NCBI RefSeq assembly: GCF_901709675.1
Contig: NC_051100.1
Span: 558,001-622,000 of the forward strand
Length of the DNA: 64,000 nucleotides
Direction of reading: 5' to 3'
From: Syngnathus acus
Taxonomy: Eukaryota; Chordata; Actinopteri; Syngnathiformes; Syngnathidae
In this document: positions 25,725 through 40,900 of the stretch, in pieces
Layout of the letters: every line of letters starts with the position of its first letter
Numbering within the stretch: position 1 is the stretch's first letter
Made by a program: the position numbers and the translations under genes
The notes under the pieces: model-generated
The model's database searches: none
What the model saw: the letters and a program-made list of their open reading frames with translations, nothing else
What the model was told of the DNA's origin: nothing

Positions 25725-28159
25725 ATGGCGGCCGCGGCCTCGCCGGGCTCCGGTTCGTCCACCCCCTCGGACTGGATTGTGCTCAGAGACGGCTGCCTGC
25801 GTTGCGACGACGAGGGCCTGCGAAGCCTTTCATACCACCCGGCCCTCAACGCTATCTTAGCAGTCACCAGCAAAGGGGGTATTAAAGTCATTGACGGCAC
25901 TTCGGGAGCAATTCTCCAGGCCTCTGCGCAGCACGGTAAGCATCGGAGCACGGGCAGCAGCCACATTGATTGTCAACACGACTTTGGCTGAGAGTTCGTT
26001 TTCCAGCTAGCAAGCGCTAACGGCACTAGCAGTTGTTTTGGGGCCTAATGAGATGATTGAAACACGATTGACTCCTAAATACACACACTGACACCGCGAG
26101 TTGATATGTTTGATGGCTTAGGAGCGAACGGCTGCTTACTTCTGTCGCGACAGTGTTTACCAAGTGACTGCTTTCGTTTTTCTATTCATGTCGAATCGAG
26201 GAGGAAAGCTAACAGCTAGTTGGCTCGCTTCGCACTCACTCACTCCGCTGCTTGACAGCGCTCGCAGCAGCCTAATACAGGAGTGTGTTTTGGCAATAAA
26301 CTGCTCAGCATCGTGCGTGTGAAACATGGAGAGAGGAAAGTGGCAGACTGTGTGAAACGGAATGATCGTGCTTGCAGCCACCGACCGGGCTGACCCTCCA
26401 GCTGTAGTCGCAGCGGTTTACACCACCGTGCGTGCGTGCGTGCGCATTGTCATTGTCGGCACTGCGGAAACGATTTATATTTGTACTGGTCAACAATGGC
26501 TACACTTTCAATAAACTACGCTGGACGGGGTTTGTCAGTCATTATATTGGAAGTCATTCCGTAATTCAGACCAACTTTACTGATTTAGTTGGAGTGTTTA
26601 CGTGTAATTGGTAATACAAATACAGCACATTCATGTTTTCCCCTAGCAGGGAACTAACTTTGAGCTCATTTGACCGTGTTGTTAACCAAAACAGCAGCAC
26701 CAGACTACGTAAAGAGTCGTGTTGTAGGTGTATTGTAGGTAAGTTACATACAGAGTACAAGATATTATTTTACACGATAAAGAATAGACTTCATGCCAGC
26801 TCGGAACAGGTGTGTTGAAGCCACACCTATAAGGGACCCGTGAAGTTTACAGCTCATGAGTCTTTGCAGAGTGTAGTGCTGACATCTCCTTTCTAATCGT
26901 CGGCATTAACGCTTTGTGCCGAGGCTACGCGCCGCGCATGCTGGCCGGCGTGGCTTAGCTAACCATTATCCTCCTGTTTGCAGATCTTCTCCTCTAAGTA
27001 ACTAGTCATTGCTGCTAGAAGTAACTATTTATTGCCCCTGTGGTGGCAAATAAGATACACTTCTGATAAGCACCGTCCGTCCGTCCTTTCAATTCCATGG
27101 AATGAGTTTGAAAAAAATATGTAGAACGTTCATCTGAATGGGTTTAGCAATCCATCCGTCCGTCCGCTCGACACTCGGCTGCGAACCGCTCCAGCTGGAG
27201 ATCACGGCTCAATGAAGCCAGCATGCCGTACTGAGGTCACCAAATCGGACACCCTCAATGCCTTGGATGCGCCTAGAAAATCGGTCCATAAAAGTTGTGC
27301 AAGTTTAACAATGCAAAGCAAACAAAATTCAAAAGTGAAGCCCCACAAAGATCTATCTACAGTTGACATATTTGCAGCTTGGCTCCTGTGGTTTTATTTA
27401 TTTATTTATCCATTTATTTATTTAGTTTGTTGGAGGGAAAGTGACTGGCAACAGCAAAAAAAAAAAAAGAAAACGTGATATTTACTTGATTCAAAAGTCA
27501 AATTGCTTGCCATCCTTTTGAAGGGAATAACACAAGTGCTTATATTCCGCTTTCCTCTGCTGCTTTTTTCAGTTAAACCCGGTGGTCGCGTCAGATGTCA
27601 GTACTTCCCTGCTGTGGATAGGGTGCTTTTTGTTGACGACTATGCAGTAGGATGCAGGAAGGACCTCAATGGCATCCTGCTGTTGGATACGGCCCTGCAA
27701 CCTCCAGTGACCAAACCCGAGGATCTGGTTCAGATGGAGCTTCCTGTCACTGAGGTAAAAAAAATCTTTCACACCATGCAGTAGTGTGTCATTTGACCAA
27801 TAAATGTGTTTGTCTGCTTAGGCCCTGCATCTGCTGTCAGCCTGCCTGGAAAAGATTGATGTTTCTAACACAAAGGGCTACGAAGTCTTTATCGTACAGC
27901 TGAAAGAAGGCCTGAAGAATACCTCACATGAGACGGCAGCCAATCACAAAGTGGCCAAGGTTGGTGTGACAGCTTGGCTCATCTCAGCTTCCTGCTCTTG
28001 CGTCATTGCTTTTCGGTTCAGCCGGTTGACCAAAAAAAAAAAACACAACACTCCCTGAAAGTTCTCTTTCTTTTATGCGCCGCTCCAATTTCTGATTCAT
28101 GCTGTGTCTTGTATTTTTCCCCAAGATGTAAAAGTGATGTGAAAGTATTTCGTCCGTCC

Positions 28160-28238
<79 letters not shown>

Positions 28239-31200
28239 CATGCATCCATCCATGCATCCATCCATCCATCCATTCATCCACCCATCCATCCACCCATCCA
28301 TTGAGAGAGTTACATTGTCAATCAGTACATGTTAATCACTTGCTAAATAATTAAATGACAAAACAATTGGAGTGTCACTGTTGTTTTTAATGTCAGCAAA
28401 TGTCTTTTCATCACCTCCTCTTCTTCTCAGTGGGCGACAGTAACCTTGCAGCTTCCTCACCATGTGCTGAAGCTGGTTGCCAGTGCCATCGTCAGTGAGC
28501 TCAAGAAGATCAACCAGAACATTGCTGCCTTGTCTGTGGCCTCATCCATCATGGACAGACTTTCCTACCTCTTGTCAAGCGCCCGACCTGAACTCGGGGT
28601 CGGGCCTGGGCGCTCTGTAGATAGGTGAGCAATCTGCAAAAGAACTACCGCTCGCTCCAGTGATAGTCGAAGATGGCGGCTCGACAGAGCCAGCAGAACA
28701 CATCATCTGTGGCGAGATTGAGCAATCCTCACCACAAAGTCAGTAAAGGTTATGAACAGAATGGGTGCCAAAGGGCAGCCTTGGCCAAGTTCAACCCTAA
28801 CTGAAACGCATGCAAATTCCTGCCGACAAAGCTTTGGCACCCATGCAACTGGGCACCTAAATTCTGCTGGAACACGATCCTTATACCTGGCAAGGTTTTT
28901 TTTCCCCTGGGAGATTGTCGACTAGATTCAAGTGTACTTTGCTGCAGTTCCTAAATTTGAGATTTGATTCTGATTCTCTTGATGTCCCCTGTAGATCTTT
29001 AATGTACAGCGAAGCCAACAGGAGGGAGACGTTTACATCGTGGCCACATGCCGGCTACAGGTGGGCTCAACCTGATCCAATGGCTCAGGCAGGCTTTTAC
29101 CACCAGGTGGGTTCAGGGACAAGTCTACACCCGTCACCTCTGAGCAAAAGCGCAATTTATCCTGCATATTGGGGATGCAGTCCTTTCACGTTAATTCAAC
29201 TTCATCATAAAGCACGCTGCGAGACACTGATATAAAGTCATGTGAAGTTGGTAGTACAGCTGTATAAGCCATTCTCAACGACCTTGACCCTCTTTCTTTC
29301 TCTCTCTCTCTCACCATAGCCTGCTTCATCAGGCGACGACAGAGCCATGTGTTTCACCTGTAGCGTGTGTCTGGTATGTTGGGAACCAACGGATGAGCCG
29401 TGGTGAGTGACTACGATCAAATGTATTGGACCAGAGTGTTTTTTGTAGACACAATGTATGCAATTGAGCATTTCTCCACCATCCGCAGGTCCGAACATGA
29501 GCGCCACTCCCCTAATTGTCCTTTTGTCAAGGGCGAGCACACGCAAAATGTTCCCTTGTCAGTGACACTCGCAACCAGTCCTGCTCAGTTTCCCAACAGT
29601 CCTGACGGCTCAGACAAGATTGCCTGCTACGGCTTTGGCAGCTGCCCGCAGTTCTTGGCTGTCGCCACAAAGAGAGGCAAGATCTGTATTTGGGATGTCT
29701 CCAAAATGATGAAGGTCAGATTACACATGGCCTCCTCCGTGACGTGCCGTGCCGTGCCGTCTCTTGCTCGTATGAAGCCTTTGAATGTTGGACGGTCAGA
29801 CTCATCAGCGTGTTCTTGTAAACAGGTGCACCTGAAGTTTGACATTAACCCATATGACCCGGCCATCCTGAGGCACCTCATCCTGTCTGGCGGTGAGCAC
29901 AGCCAGCCCACGCTGACCGAGTCTCGGAGACCCACTCTGGCCTGGCTTGAGGAGTCCTCCTCGTGCTCAGACCTGCCCAAGCTTGAGGGGGATAGGTGAG
30001 CCTTAACTTTATATATTGTCATCGTTTTAAGTTTCTTCACGATCTCCCCAAGTACTTATTATTAACAAGTTGAAGATTGGAATTGGATCTGAAAGCGATT
30101 GACTTGATTAGTTTGTCTTGCGTTCATGCATTCTTGTCATTTCCTGACCACTGTTTATTAATTATCTCCAAGCGATGACCAGTTGGAGGATTCAGACAGC
30201 GACGAGCATTCCAGGTCCGAGTCAGTGACAGGTACCCGGCCCGCACACGGGATTTATTTTTGTCATTTCATTTCAATGATCAGCTTAGATGATTAGTCTG
30301 AATTTGAAGTTGGTTTCTCTCTATTATTTGAAACGATACATGTTGCCCTTCACAGGCCAACCGTCCCAGTGGGAGAGCATGGATATGAGCCTTGGAGTGA
30401 CAGCGCTCAGTGTTCTCCAGCAACCAGAGAAACTCCAGTGGGAGGTGGTGGCCAGCGTGTTGGAGGACACAGTCAAAGACCTAGAAGAGCTGGGTGCCAA
30501 TCCCTCATTGAATCAAACCAAGGCCCACAACCAGGCCAAAGCAAAGGAAAAGGTCCCCGAGCAGCACAACATTCCTTTCCCCTGCTTGCTGGCCGGAGGC
30601 CTGCTCAGTTACCGCAGCGCGTTTAGCAACCCCACAGCCGGACCTCTTCCCACAGTCCCGTCTTCAGCTCGCAGGGTGTCTGACAGTCCCTGTAGAACTC
30701 AGGGCCCTGAGCCCTTCCAAGTAGGACCTATCCAGGACCAAGGTCCCATGGAAATCGATTTGTGTAATTCCCAGAATGCCGCCCAGGAACCGTGCTTCTC
30801 CAACTTGGTAGGTTCTCAGCCCCCAAGTCCCTCCTCTGTGTCATCTGTGCACAGGACTATACCTGTGCTGTTGCTATACAGTATCAGAGAGACGGACGAC
30901 AAGAGCTCAGGGCAGGTGTTTGCTCAGATGAACAACCTAATGAGCAAAGGTCTCCACGACGAGAGCTTCACGGTGCCACAGATTATCGAGATGGAGTTTG
31001 ACTCGCACGAGCAGCTCCTTCTCCAGGATCCTCCCATCACGTACATTCAACAGTTTGCCGACTCTGCCACGAATCTGGCCGGCTTTGATGGTCAGATGGA
31101 CAAATGGAGCACATTAGCTGCCGCCGGTTCCTCCGCCCCACCTCGACCCGGAACGCTAGTACAGTGTTTGAGGTTCCCCAAGCAGCTGGAAGAGGAGAAT

Positions 31201-31993
31201 CTTTGCGTGGACTCCATTACACCATGCTGGGATGGTGTGCACCTTTTAGTGGGGCTGCAGCCATGCGACGCGGAATCTCTAAGTGCGGCCAACCAAGTGG
31301 AGGCCCTGAACAATCTCAACCGCCTGCACTCGGCCCTGTGCAGCCAACAGAAGGGGGACGCCCCTCACCCAGTTGCCAATGGAGTGGAGGATAACCACCC
31401 AGAGGGCACAGCTCCTCAAGCAACCTTCATCCTGCCTTCGGGAGACCAACAGCAGACGTGCCCGAGCGGCGGAGGCTATCTTGCGCTCTACAAGCTCAAC
31501 TACTCTACCCGTATTGTCACCTTGGATCAGGATCCTGTTAAGGTGCAGCAGATATCTCAGCCTTGCGATGCAATTACCTCGCTTATCCTGCTTCCTCCAG
31601 ATGTGCTGGATAGCAGGGAAGACGACAGTGAGGAGACTCCGGACGAGCCGCCCCCCGGTTCAAAAAACGGCACCTCGCGGTTTGGACTTGGCCCGGTGGG
31701 CTCTGCTGCATCTTTACCTCGCGCTGCGTGCGGGACGGCCACAGGCAGCGGCGGTGCCACCGCTACCGGTCCCTCTGCCGCGCAGAAAGAGTCCAAGAAA
31801 CAGGAAGTGGTCGGCCTCGGCCACTTGGTGGTGACGACACGGGGTGGCAACGTTATGATCATGGACCTGTCCACATTGGAGGTTCTAACCAAGGTGGAAC
31901 CCCCTAAGAAAGAGGGAGTGCTGGATGAGATAGACCCATTTGTCTCTGTAACTTATTGCTCTGGGACTGATCGCCTTTGTGCGTGCACTAAAG
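25725..31993 (+). CDS. birc6: BIRC6 exons 1-10: N-terminal beta-propeller with inserted BIR domain
   Basis: Exons: 25725-25935, 27573-27754, 27822-27959, 28431-28624, 28995-29106, 29320-29402, 29489-29714, 29826-29995, 30173-30231, 30356-31993. The segment opens with a WD40-like strand set ([27 protein letters not shown]), continues with [15 protein letters not shown], and resumes after the BIR domain with [27 protein letters not shown]. Exon 10 is exceptionally long (1,638 nt) and holds [57 protein letters not shown] and [15 protein letters not shown] Gly/Ala/Thr-rich low-complexity insert near 31,690-31,790 ([20 protein letters not shown]) appears longer than in mammals. This region forms the propeller that, in known structures, caps one end of the BIRC6 dimer. 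Confidence 0.95.
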
Positions 31994-34900
31994 GTGAGTG
32001 TTTGAATTGCTGATCATTTTGGTGTCTTTAAATACAATTCATAAGGTGTTGTTATTACTGCACGGTGACTTGGAACAGTGAAAGCGAATGAGTCGTTAAA
32101 AAAAAAATAATAATTTAAATTTGAATATAAGAAGAAAAAAAAGTTAGCCACACAAATGGAAAAAAAATGAGGTGCATTTATTTAGTATTTCAAAAAAAAA
32201 AAAAAAAGCAGACACATTGGATTTTTTGGGTGGACGGATGTCGACTATGATCGATTATGCTGAATGTTTTACATTTTGAGAATGTTCAGTGTTGTTTTAT
32301 CACATCAAGAATAATCGAATCAGTTTAGAATGTCACATGCCGTGAGAGTTGGTGCCTGACATTTGTCAAATATCAACTTTATTCTATCGGCTCGCTCAGT
32401 TCCCGTTCAAAATGTTCAGTGTTGAAATGAGTATGTTAGTCTTCATTGTGTTCTTTCTCTACAGGCGGAGAGCTTCATTTCCTTCAAATTGGAGGTGTCT
32501 GCGACGATATTGACGATGGTGATATCTTTATCGATGGCCCCATTTCTAAAGGGGCTGAATTGCTGCTGGAGTGGCCCAGGCCTTCGTCCAACCCTTCTAG
32601 TCCTGGGATCTCAGGTACAAGTCACATAGTCAATGTCCATTCAATCATTTTGCCTGACGCGCTTGCTTATCGAACAGGAGTCGAACTCCTGGTGGACCAA
32701 CCGCTGAGCACAGAGAGCCTAATGTCGCTGGTGGAGCTGACGCGCTTCGAGACGTTGACTCCCCGCTTCTCGGCCACTGTGCCGCCGTGCTGGGTGGAGG
32801 TACAGCAAGAGCAGCAGCAGCGGCGCCATCCGCAGCATCTTCACCAGCAGCACCACGGGGATGCGGCCCAGCACACCCGCACCTGGAAGCTTCAGAGTGA
32901 TAGGTTTGTCACCGCGGCAACCTTCATTTGTCAGCAGGGGACGCGACGGTGTCGTCGCTGTGTCCTTTCTTTAGTTCCAGCTGGGACGAGCACGTCTTTG
33001 AACTGGTGCTGCCGAAGGCCTGCATGGTGGGCCACGTGGACTTCAAGTTTGTCCTGAATGCCAACATTGTCAACATTCCTCAGATCCAGATCACTTTATT
33101 GAAGAATAAAGCGCCTGGTCTGGGAAAGGTTAATGGTAAGGAGACAAATGTTATCGCTAGACTTGCATGCATGAGGGCCAACGACCTGCTGCGACAGAGA
33201 CTGGCCTTTCCTGTCTGTCCTGCCAGCAGAGTGCTTGCGTTTAACCTTACGGAACTGCATTTCTTTGACAGAGACCGCTGTCGATAGACAAATCACGTTC
33301 CCCCTCCCCAATGTCCCCCATGCCAACGGGGAGAAGAACGGTCGGCCCTCCGCGCACGACTTCACCGAGGACATCCATCTTATGGACATCGAGGACAGAT
33401 CGGGTAAGAATTGAAGTCACCCGTACGTACCCCTTGTCCTTATTACGCTGAGCTCAATTTGGACCCACCCACCAGACACGTCACAGATAAACCGACACTG
33501 TCGTGGCCGATTACGATGTGTCAAATGGCCAAAATCGGCACCGGCAATCAGCTCGGGTCATAATCTATCCCTCGTATCAATGCTAGCGGTACACTGTTTG
33601 CAAACATCTCTGGTGTGCCAAATGTATTCTCCTTTCACAGTGACGGACGGAACCTTTGACTTTGGCCCAACCCCTTTTTAAATGAAGAAAAAGAATCTCA
33701 CTTGATGTTGGTACTGAAATTGAACTGCAGCACTACACTTGCGTTTAAGGTTATTTCTATGTTGTTGTAGGCTACACGTTGTGTCCGTTCTTGGAAGAGC
33801 ACAAGGAGGACATCTTGTGTGGACCAGTCTGGCTTGCCAGTGGGCTGGATCTCTCTGGTCATGCTGGCATGCTTAGTCTCACCAGCCCAAAGTTGGTCAA
33901 AGGTACGAAACGGCAAACCTTGTTTAAAGGAGCCATGTCTTGCTAAAGCAGTGTTGTTGTTTTAGCTTGTAGTCCTGTTCAAATGCCAAAGTAAACCAAA
34001 AAGGTGGTGTTTTCCTCCATTCGCTCATTTTGGAACGTTCCTGCTCATTCCTCCTCTCTGAGCAAAATAGCCTGATGCGGCTCCTTTAGAACATAGCCTG
34101 AAGCCATTAGCGATTGGAAGTCAACGCATGAAGTTGAACAAGTGATCTTCAGTCCAGTCTATACCCTGTCTCTAGGCATGGCTGGTGGAAAGTATCGTTC
34201 CTTCCTGGTTCATATCAAGGCAGCGAGCGACAAAAACATGGAGGACAGCCCCAGCAGACCTGTTGTGAGAATGCCCAGTGCCAAAGCCCAGTGCTCCAAA
34301 TCGCATTCGTTGTCCACTCTGCTGCAGAGGGCTCAGGCCTCCAAGGTACTGACTCGGACGTATGCCAGATGCAAGCTTTCAAATCAAACCATGCCGCGTT
34401 GTTTTATGCAGGACAAGGTGTCTGGAGTTAAACCAGATAGTCAAGCATCTTCCAAGAAAGTCGAAAACCTGAGAGGCTGCGACCTGCTGCAAGAAGTATC
34501 TGTCACAATCAGAAGGTTCAAAAAGACATCTCTTCCCAAAGAGAGGTAGGTAACAATGGCTACAGGGGTGATTCGTATCAAGAACTACACTGAAATGGGC
34601 TTTCTGTTGAAGGGTCCAGCGTTGTGCAATGCTGCAGTTTCCAGACTTCCACGAGAAGCTGCTGGAAGCGCTGTGCCAGCGAACAGAGAGTGGCCTCTCC
34701 ACAGAACATGCTCAAGGCCTCATCCTGGACATCCTGTGCTGGCTGGCTGGTGTGTTTTCCAATGGGCCCTGCAGGTATGACTAAGGCCATGCCCGTCCGT
34801 CCGTCCGTGTTCTGGGGCTTACTTCATGCGTTCAATCCGCCATATAGAAATACACTATCCATCGACGTACTCCCTGGTCGCATTTTTACACAGTTTGTTG

Positions 34901-37900
34901 AGACACTCCATTTCTTTTTTGTGTCTAAATGACCCCTCCGTATACCTTCCCAAAAGGTGATTGTGACTTCATATCCACTGTACTGCATACATGACTGACT
35001 GTATGTCATTAGCACGCTATTCATCTTCTTTGATCTGCCTAACTTCTCTTTAGCTTACGAGAAGGAAAGGAGGGGCTGCTGGCCAAAGCCAGATCGAGGC
35101 TAATGGAGATTGTCGCAGTTTGTTTCTTTGAGGCCGGCCGCAGCATTGCTCACAAGTGCGCACGCTTTCTTGCACTTTGCATCAGGTGAGAGATTGGGTC
35201 CATTTCATTCTTTTTCTTTTCCTTGCGGGCTCATGTCAGCATCATGTTTGTCCTCCTCTTGCTAAAGCAATGGGAAAGGTGATCCCAGCCAACAAGGTTT
35301 TGTCACAAGTCTTCTGAAGGCTCTGCTGGACAATATGCCGTACTTGCCTGCTGCGGCAACAGGCGGTATGTAGTTGATCAGCGGCACCGGCGTAGCACAC
35401 TATCCCTCGGTCTAATTGCGCGTGATCTTCTTCCAGGCTCGGTCTTCTGGTACTTTGTGTTGCTGAACTATGTCAAGGAAGAGGACCTGGCAGGCTGCAG
35501 CACTGCCTGCGCCTCCCTACTCACGGCCATCTCAAGACAGCTGCAAGATCGACTCACCCCAATGGAGGCACTGCTGCAGACCAGGTAATTTCCAATTCAT
35601 CCATTCAAGGTATTCATCATTTGAGCCGACATGTGAGGTCGGTCGCATTTGGATTACAGTTGTAAACGTTTTGGGATCGACAAAAGATTTTACAGCCCGA
35701 GACTTCCGTGATTCTTTCTTCTCAGTGGCACTTGGGCAATTAATCAAGACTGGTTTTTCCACTTTGTAGGACATGACACCTTTTCTATGTGTCATGTCAA
35801 CTGTTATGTTGGTGTCTTTCCAGGTACGGACTGTACAGCTCGCCTTTTGATCCAGTGCTCTTTGATCTGGAGGTCAGTGGTTCCTCTTGCAAGAATGCCT
35901 TCAATAGCAGCATTGGGGTCCAGTCAGATGAGATTGACCTCTCTGACATTCTCTCAGGTAAGACAAATAGCCATTGTTGTTCATGAGCACAGATTGTTTT
36001 GTCAAGCAAACGACAGGATTCTCAGTACAAATGTGGTGGTGGTGTTTTTATTGCAGGGAATGGCAAAGTAAGTAGCTGCGCAGCAGCAGAGGGAAGCTTC
36101 ACAGCATTAACGGGGCTCCTAGAGGTGGAGCCTTTGCACTTCTCTTGCATAGCCACTAGCGATGGTACTCGAGTGGAGCGCGATGACGCCAGCATGTTCA
36201 CCGGTGAATATGCCATCTCGTCATTTCCTATGCCATTGCTTCAAGTCAACTCACCGTATGAGCTCTTTGTTTTTCAAATCCTCAGTGAGCACATTTGGCG
36301 TTACGCCTGCCGTCGGCGGCCTGTCGACGGGAACGGTCGGCGAAGCTTCTACAGCTCTTAGTTCCGCAGCTCAAGTGGCCCTGCAGTCCCTGTCCCACGC
36401 CATGGTGTCGGCTGAACAACAGTTACAGGTCCTGCAAGAGAAGCAACAGCAGCTGCTCAAACTGCAGCAGCAGGTGAGACGAGTCATTCAACCTGGATTC
36501 TATTCTTATTCCCAGACTAAATCTCTGTGTGTCTGCTGCAAGCAGAAGGCCAAGCTGGAAGCCAAATTGCATCAGACCACGTCTGCGGCCGCAGCGGCCG
36601 CCTCCGGCGTGGGGCCCATCCATAACTCGGTGCCTTCCAACTCGTCCTGTGCTCCGGGTTTCTTCATTCATCCCTCCGATGTGGTTCCCCCAACCCCCAA
36701 GACCACGCCCCTCTTCATGACACCTCCTCTCACGCCTCCGAACGAGGCAGTGTCTGCAGCCTTCAGCGCAGAGCTAGCTCACCTCTTCCCTGGCTCCATG
36801 ATGGATCCTGGGCCAGTCAACCTGGCCGCACACAAAAACGCCCAAAAAGCCAAGCCGGTTCGTGATGCTGCTATTTCGTTGGCTCAAGGCAAAAGCTTCA
36901 AGTATGTGCAAGCGTTTGTTTGATTTGGGATTTCTTTTTCTCTCTCCGTCTCCCCGCAGAGCCCCATGGGCAGTGGTTTGGCTCTCGCCATTTCTCAGGC
37001 ATCTCACTTTCTCCAGCCTCCTCCACACCAGTCTATCATCATCGAGCGCATGCACTCTGGTATGCCCTGTTTGTTTCACATTCTTTTGTCAGTATCATTT
37101 TGCAGCCAAAGTGGTTTCACCTGTTGATATGTGGCTTTACAGCTTCCTTAACTGTGCAACACCATCCAAGTTGTTATCCCCATTGTAAATTGAATCGTCA
37201 ATTTTCCCAGGAGCTCGTCGCTTTGTGACGCTGGACTTTGGCCGACCCGTCCTGCTGACCGATGCGCTCATCCCGACCTGTAGCGACCTAGCTTCTCTGT
37301 CCATAGACATTTGGACGCTAGGTGAGGAGGTGGATGGCCGCAGGCTGGTGGTGGCCACCGACATCAGTACTCACTCCCTTATTCTACATGACTTGCTGCC
37401 TCCGCCCGTTTGCAGGTTTATGAAGGTTTGTTTCTATTTCTGTTTTGAATTCATTTTAGCCTTCGCACGACCGAAAGTAGTTGCGTCGCTGGACGCGTTG
37501 TCAGCAGTTGCGTACAATTGTGGCCGAACCTTTGTCACAGTCATTGATTACTGTTGGATTTTGGTATTCCTTCTTTTTAGATTGTGCAAGACTGTCATGG
37601 CAATGTACAGTATATTTCATCTGTAGTTTCTCCCCATCCTTCCACAACTTTCAGATCACTGTGATTGGCCGCTATGGCAGCACCAACGCTCGTGCAAAGA
37701 TTCCACTGGGCTTTTACTATGGTCATACTTATATTCTACCGTGGGAAAGTGAGCTTAAACTGATGCACGATCCTCTTCGGGGAGAAAGTGAGCCTGCCAG
37801 TCAGCCTGATGTGGATCAGCACTTGACCATGATGATGGCATTACAGGAAGATATCCAGTGCAGGTGAGACATGACGCCACATTTTTCTCCCGGTGCAAGT

Positions 37901-40900
37901 GAGACATGAAGTACATCAGCACATTTTTCTCCTGTTGGTATTCTAAAATACAATTGATTTGTATTTGATAAATTCATGAACCGAGGTTCCGGTGGACAGA
38001 GGAATTTTGACCACGAAAAAAATGTTCCCAGGTACAATCTTGCTTGCCATCGGTTGGAAACCCTCCTCCAGAATATCGACCTGCCGCCCCTCAACAGCGC
38101 CAACAATGCCCAGTACTTCTTGCGCAAACCAGACAAGGTGGTAGAGGAGGACCAACGTGTTTTTTCAGCCTACCAGGATTGCATCCAGCTTCAGTTGCAA
38201 CTCAATCTGGCTCACCACGCTGTCCAGAGATTGCGCGTATCACTTGGTGCCAGTCGAAAATCTCTCCCCACGGCCGCCAGGTCCCGTGAGCCACAAGACC
38301 TGGTCCACAACGCCTCTACAGAGCAATTGAGAACAATCATCCGTTACCTTCTGGACACGTTGCTTAGCCTACTGCATTCGAACAATGGTGAGTAGGCAAT
38401 CCACACACTTATGGAAGTGTTTGGATGCCAAGGTTTGACACTATTTTTGTTGATTAACGACACACTTCCCTTTTCTTTTCAATCTACACGTCTGTATATT
38501 TAGGTCACTCTGTGCCATCAGTGCTCCAGAGTACCTTCCACGCACAGGCTTGCGAGGAGCTCTTCAAACACCTTTGCCTCAGTGGGACACCAAAAATTCG
38601 TCTTCATGCCGGTCTGCTTCTGGTGCAGCTGTGTGGAGGGGAGCGCTGGTGGGGACAGTTCCTTTCTAACGTATTGCAGGAGCTTTACAACTCTGAACAG
38701 CTTCTCATCTTCCCCCAGGACAGGTAGGCAGCCTTGCACTTGTGCTACGCTTAATCATAATGTTTCATGTTGTTTAATCATCATTTTTTGGGGGGTGAAT
38801 CTCTCTCTCTCTCTACCTCAGAGTGTTTATGCTCCTGTCCTGCCTTGGTCAAAGATCCCTGAGCAACAGCGGTGTGTTGGAGGGTCTGCTGAACCTTCTG
38901 GACAGCTTGCTCTCTCCTCTGCAGCAACCACAAGCTGCTATGCAGCATAGAACTGAAGGTACCGCTACAGGGTGACTGACATAGGGGGGGGAGCAAGTTT
39001 CATATCTTGATTGGCGCGTCTTGCCAAAGTACGTTTTTGTCCGTCTGACTATCTCTTGTGTTTCACAGGGGTCTTGGATATCCCCATGATTAGTTGGGTG
39101 GTGATGCTTGTTTCCAGACTATTGGATTATGTCACAAGTATCGAAGATGAAGCTTCTGGTGGGAAGAAACATCTTGGAGGGAAAGAGAGGGATAGAACCT
39201 TAACAGGTGGGTGCATGAGCATTTGTATTTCAAATGTTTGAATGATAAGGTTTGGTAACGGCTGGAGAATTCTTTTCCAGGTATCCAGTGGAGCTTTATC
39301 AATAACAGCCTTCAGTCTCAGAGCACCAGCAGATCGGCAAAGGGCGGCAGTAGCTTGGACAGACTCTATTCCCGCAAAATTCGCAAGCAACTGGTCCACC
39401 ACAAGCAGGTACAGGTGCCTCGTTCGGTTACAACCAACACGAAACGGTTACTTGTCAGAGAGTATCGCATTTGCCACTCGGAGCGCTTCTCGCATAAATG
39501 GAAACTGAAGTTTGAACTCCTTAACCCTCTTAATCAAGAGTCATTCTTTCAAAACATAGCGGGCGGGGAACATTTTGTCAAGCTGCTATTCATTGCGCCC
39601 CTTTCCTTTTAGCAGTTAAATCTATTGAAAGCCAAACAAAAAGCTTTAGTCGAGCAGATTGAGAAGGAGAAAATCCAAAGCAACAAGGGCTCCTCCTACA
39701 AACTCTTGGTGGAGCAGGCCAAGCTCAAGCAAGCCACATCCAAGGTGTGTTATGGCATCCGCTTTTGAAAGGGAGAATGTTTCTGATCATGTTTGAAGAC
39801 GAGTTTGAATTGAATGGATGACAATTCCTCTCTTTCGCAGCACTTTAAAGACCTGATCCGTCTTCGGCGGACGGCCGAATGGCCGCGCTCCACGTTAGAC
39901 ACGGAGTCTGCAACGGCCAAAGAAGCACCAGAAGTTGAGCCCCTGCCCTTTACGTTGTCCCATGAGCGCTGCATCGCTGTGGTGCAGAAGCTAGCCCTCT
40001 TCCTGCTGTCTATGGACTTCACCTGCCATGCTGACCTGCTACTTTTTGTCTGCAAGGTACGAAGAGGATTCATTTTAAAATCGCAGTACAAAAATGTGCA
40101 CGCTATCGTTTAGGAATGTTCCATACCATTTTTTATTTTCCCCCCCAGACCCATACTAGTCAGTCGTACGCAGTTGTCAGCTGTCTGTCACTGATAGCCA
40201 TACCGAGAACTGATTGATACACGAGTTCATTCATCCTGTATCTTGCTAATCCGATTCATGAATAAAACCCCTTCAGGTCCTCGCTAGAATAGCCAATGCC
40301 ACCAGACCGACAATCCACCTCTCTGAGGTAGTATCTGAGCACCAGTTAGAGCGCCTACTCCTTCTGCTGGTGGGAACGGACTTCAATCGAGGAGACATCT
40401 CCTGGGGCGGTGCCTGGGCTCAGTATTCCCTCACCTGTATGTTACAAGACATCCTGGCAGGTGTGTTGTTTGCTTTTAAAAATCCTTGTCACACGCTGCC
40501 TGTTCAAAAAAGCCAACCATGGCAAACCCGTGGTGATCTGGAGTAAAAAGGAACGTTAATGTTTCAGGTGAGCTGCTGTCTCCTGGTTCTTTGGATATCA
40601 TGGATGACGTTTCTGCCGCTGAGGAGACCACCGGGGCTTCGTCCTCATCAGTTGGGGTGGATCCAGATGATTCCTTGCCTCAGCCCACGCCGATCCCTTT
40701 GGTAGAGAGCATCGATGAGACCCTCGTGCCTGATATCATTGCAGGTATAAGCGGGACTCTGACTGTGTGTGGGATGGCTCATCAATCAACTTTTGATGAG
40801 ATGAGACTTTTTCCCGTAATCTTCCCCATCAGTGTACGAATGACAAATGGCTTGCCTGTCTGCTTGACATCCGTTAAAGCTGTTTTCATTATCCAAAGGC

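Noticed and set aside
27984-28354. ORFs rich in Met-Asp-Gly-Trp or Cys-Leu-Ser-Val
   Set aside because: Translations of (GTCT)n/(ATCC)n microsatellite inside a BIRC6 intron.
36182-36360. Read-through of BIRC6 exon 23 into its intron
   Set aside because: The frame stays open past 36203, but GTGAAT at 36204 and the acceptor before 36286 restore the conserved [11 protein letters not shown] sequence, so an 82-bp intron is correct.
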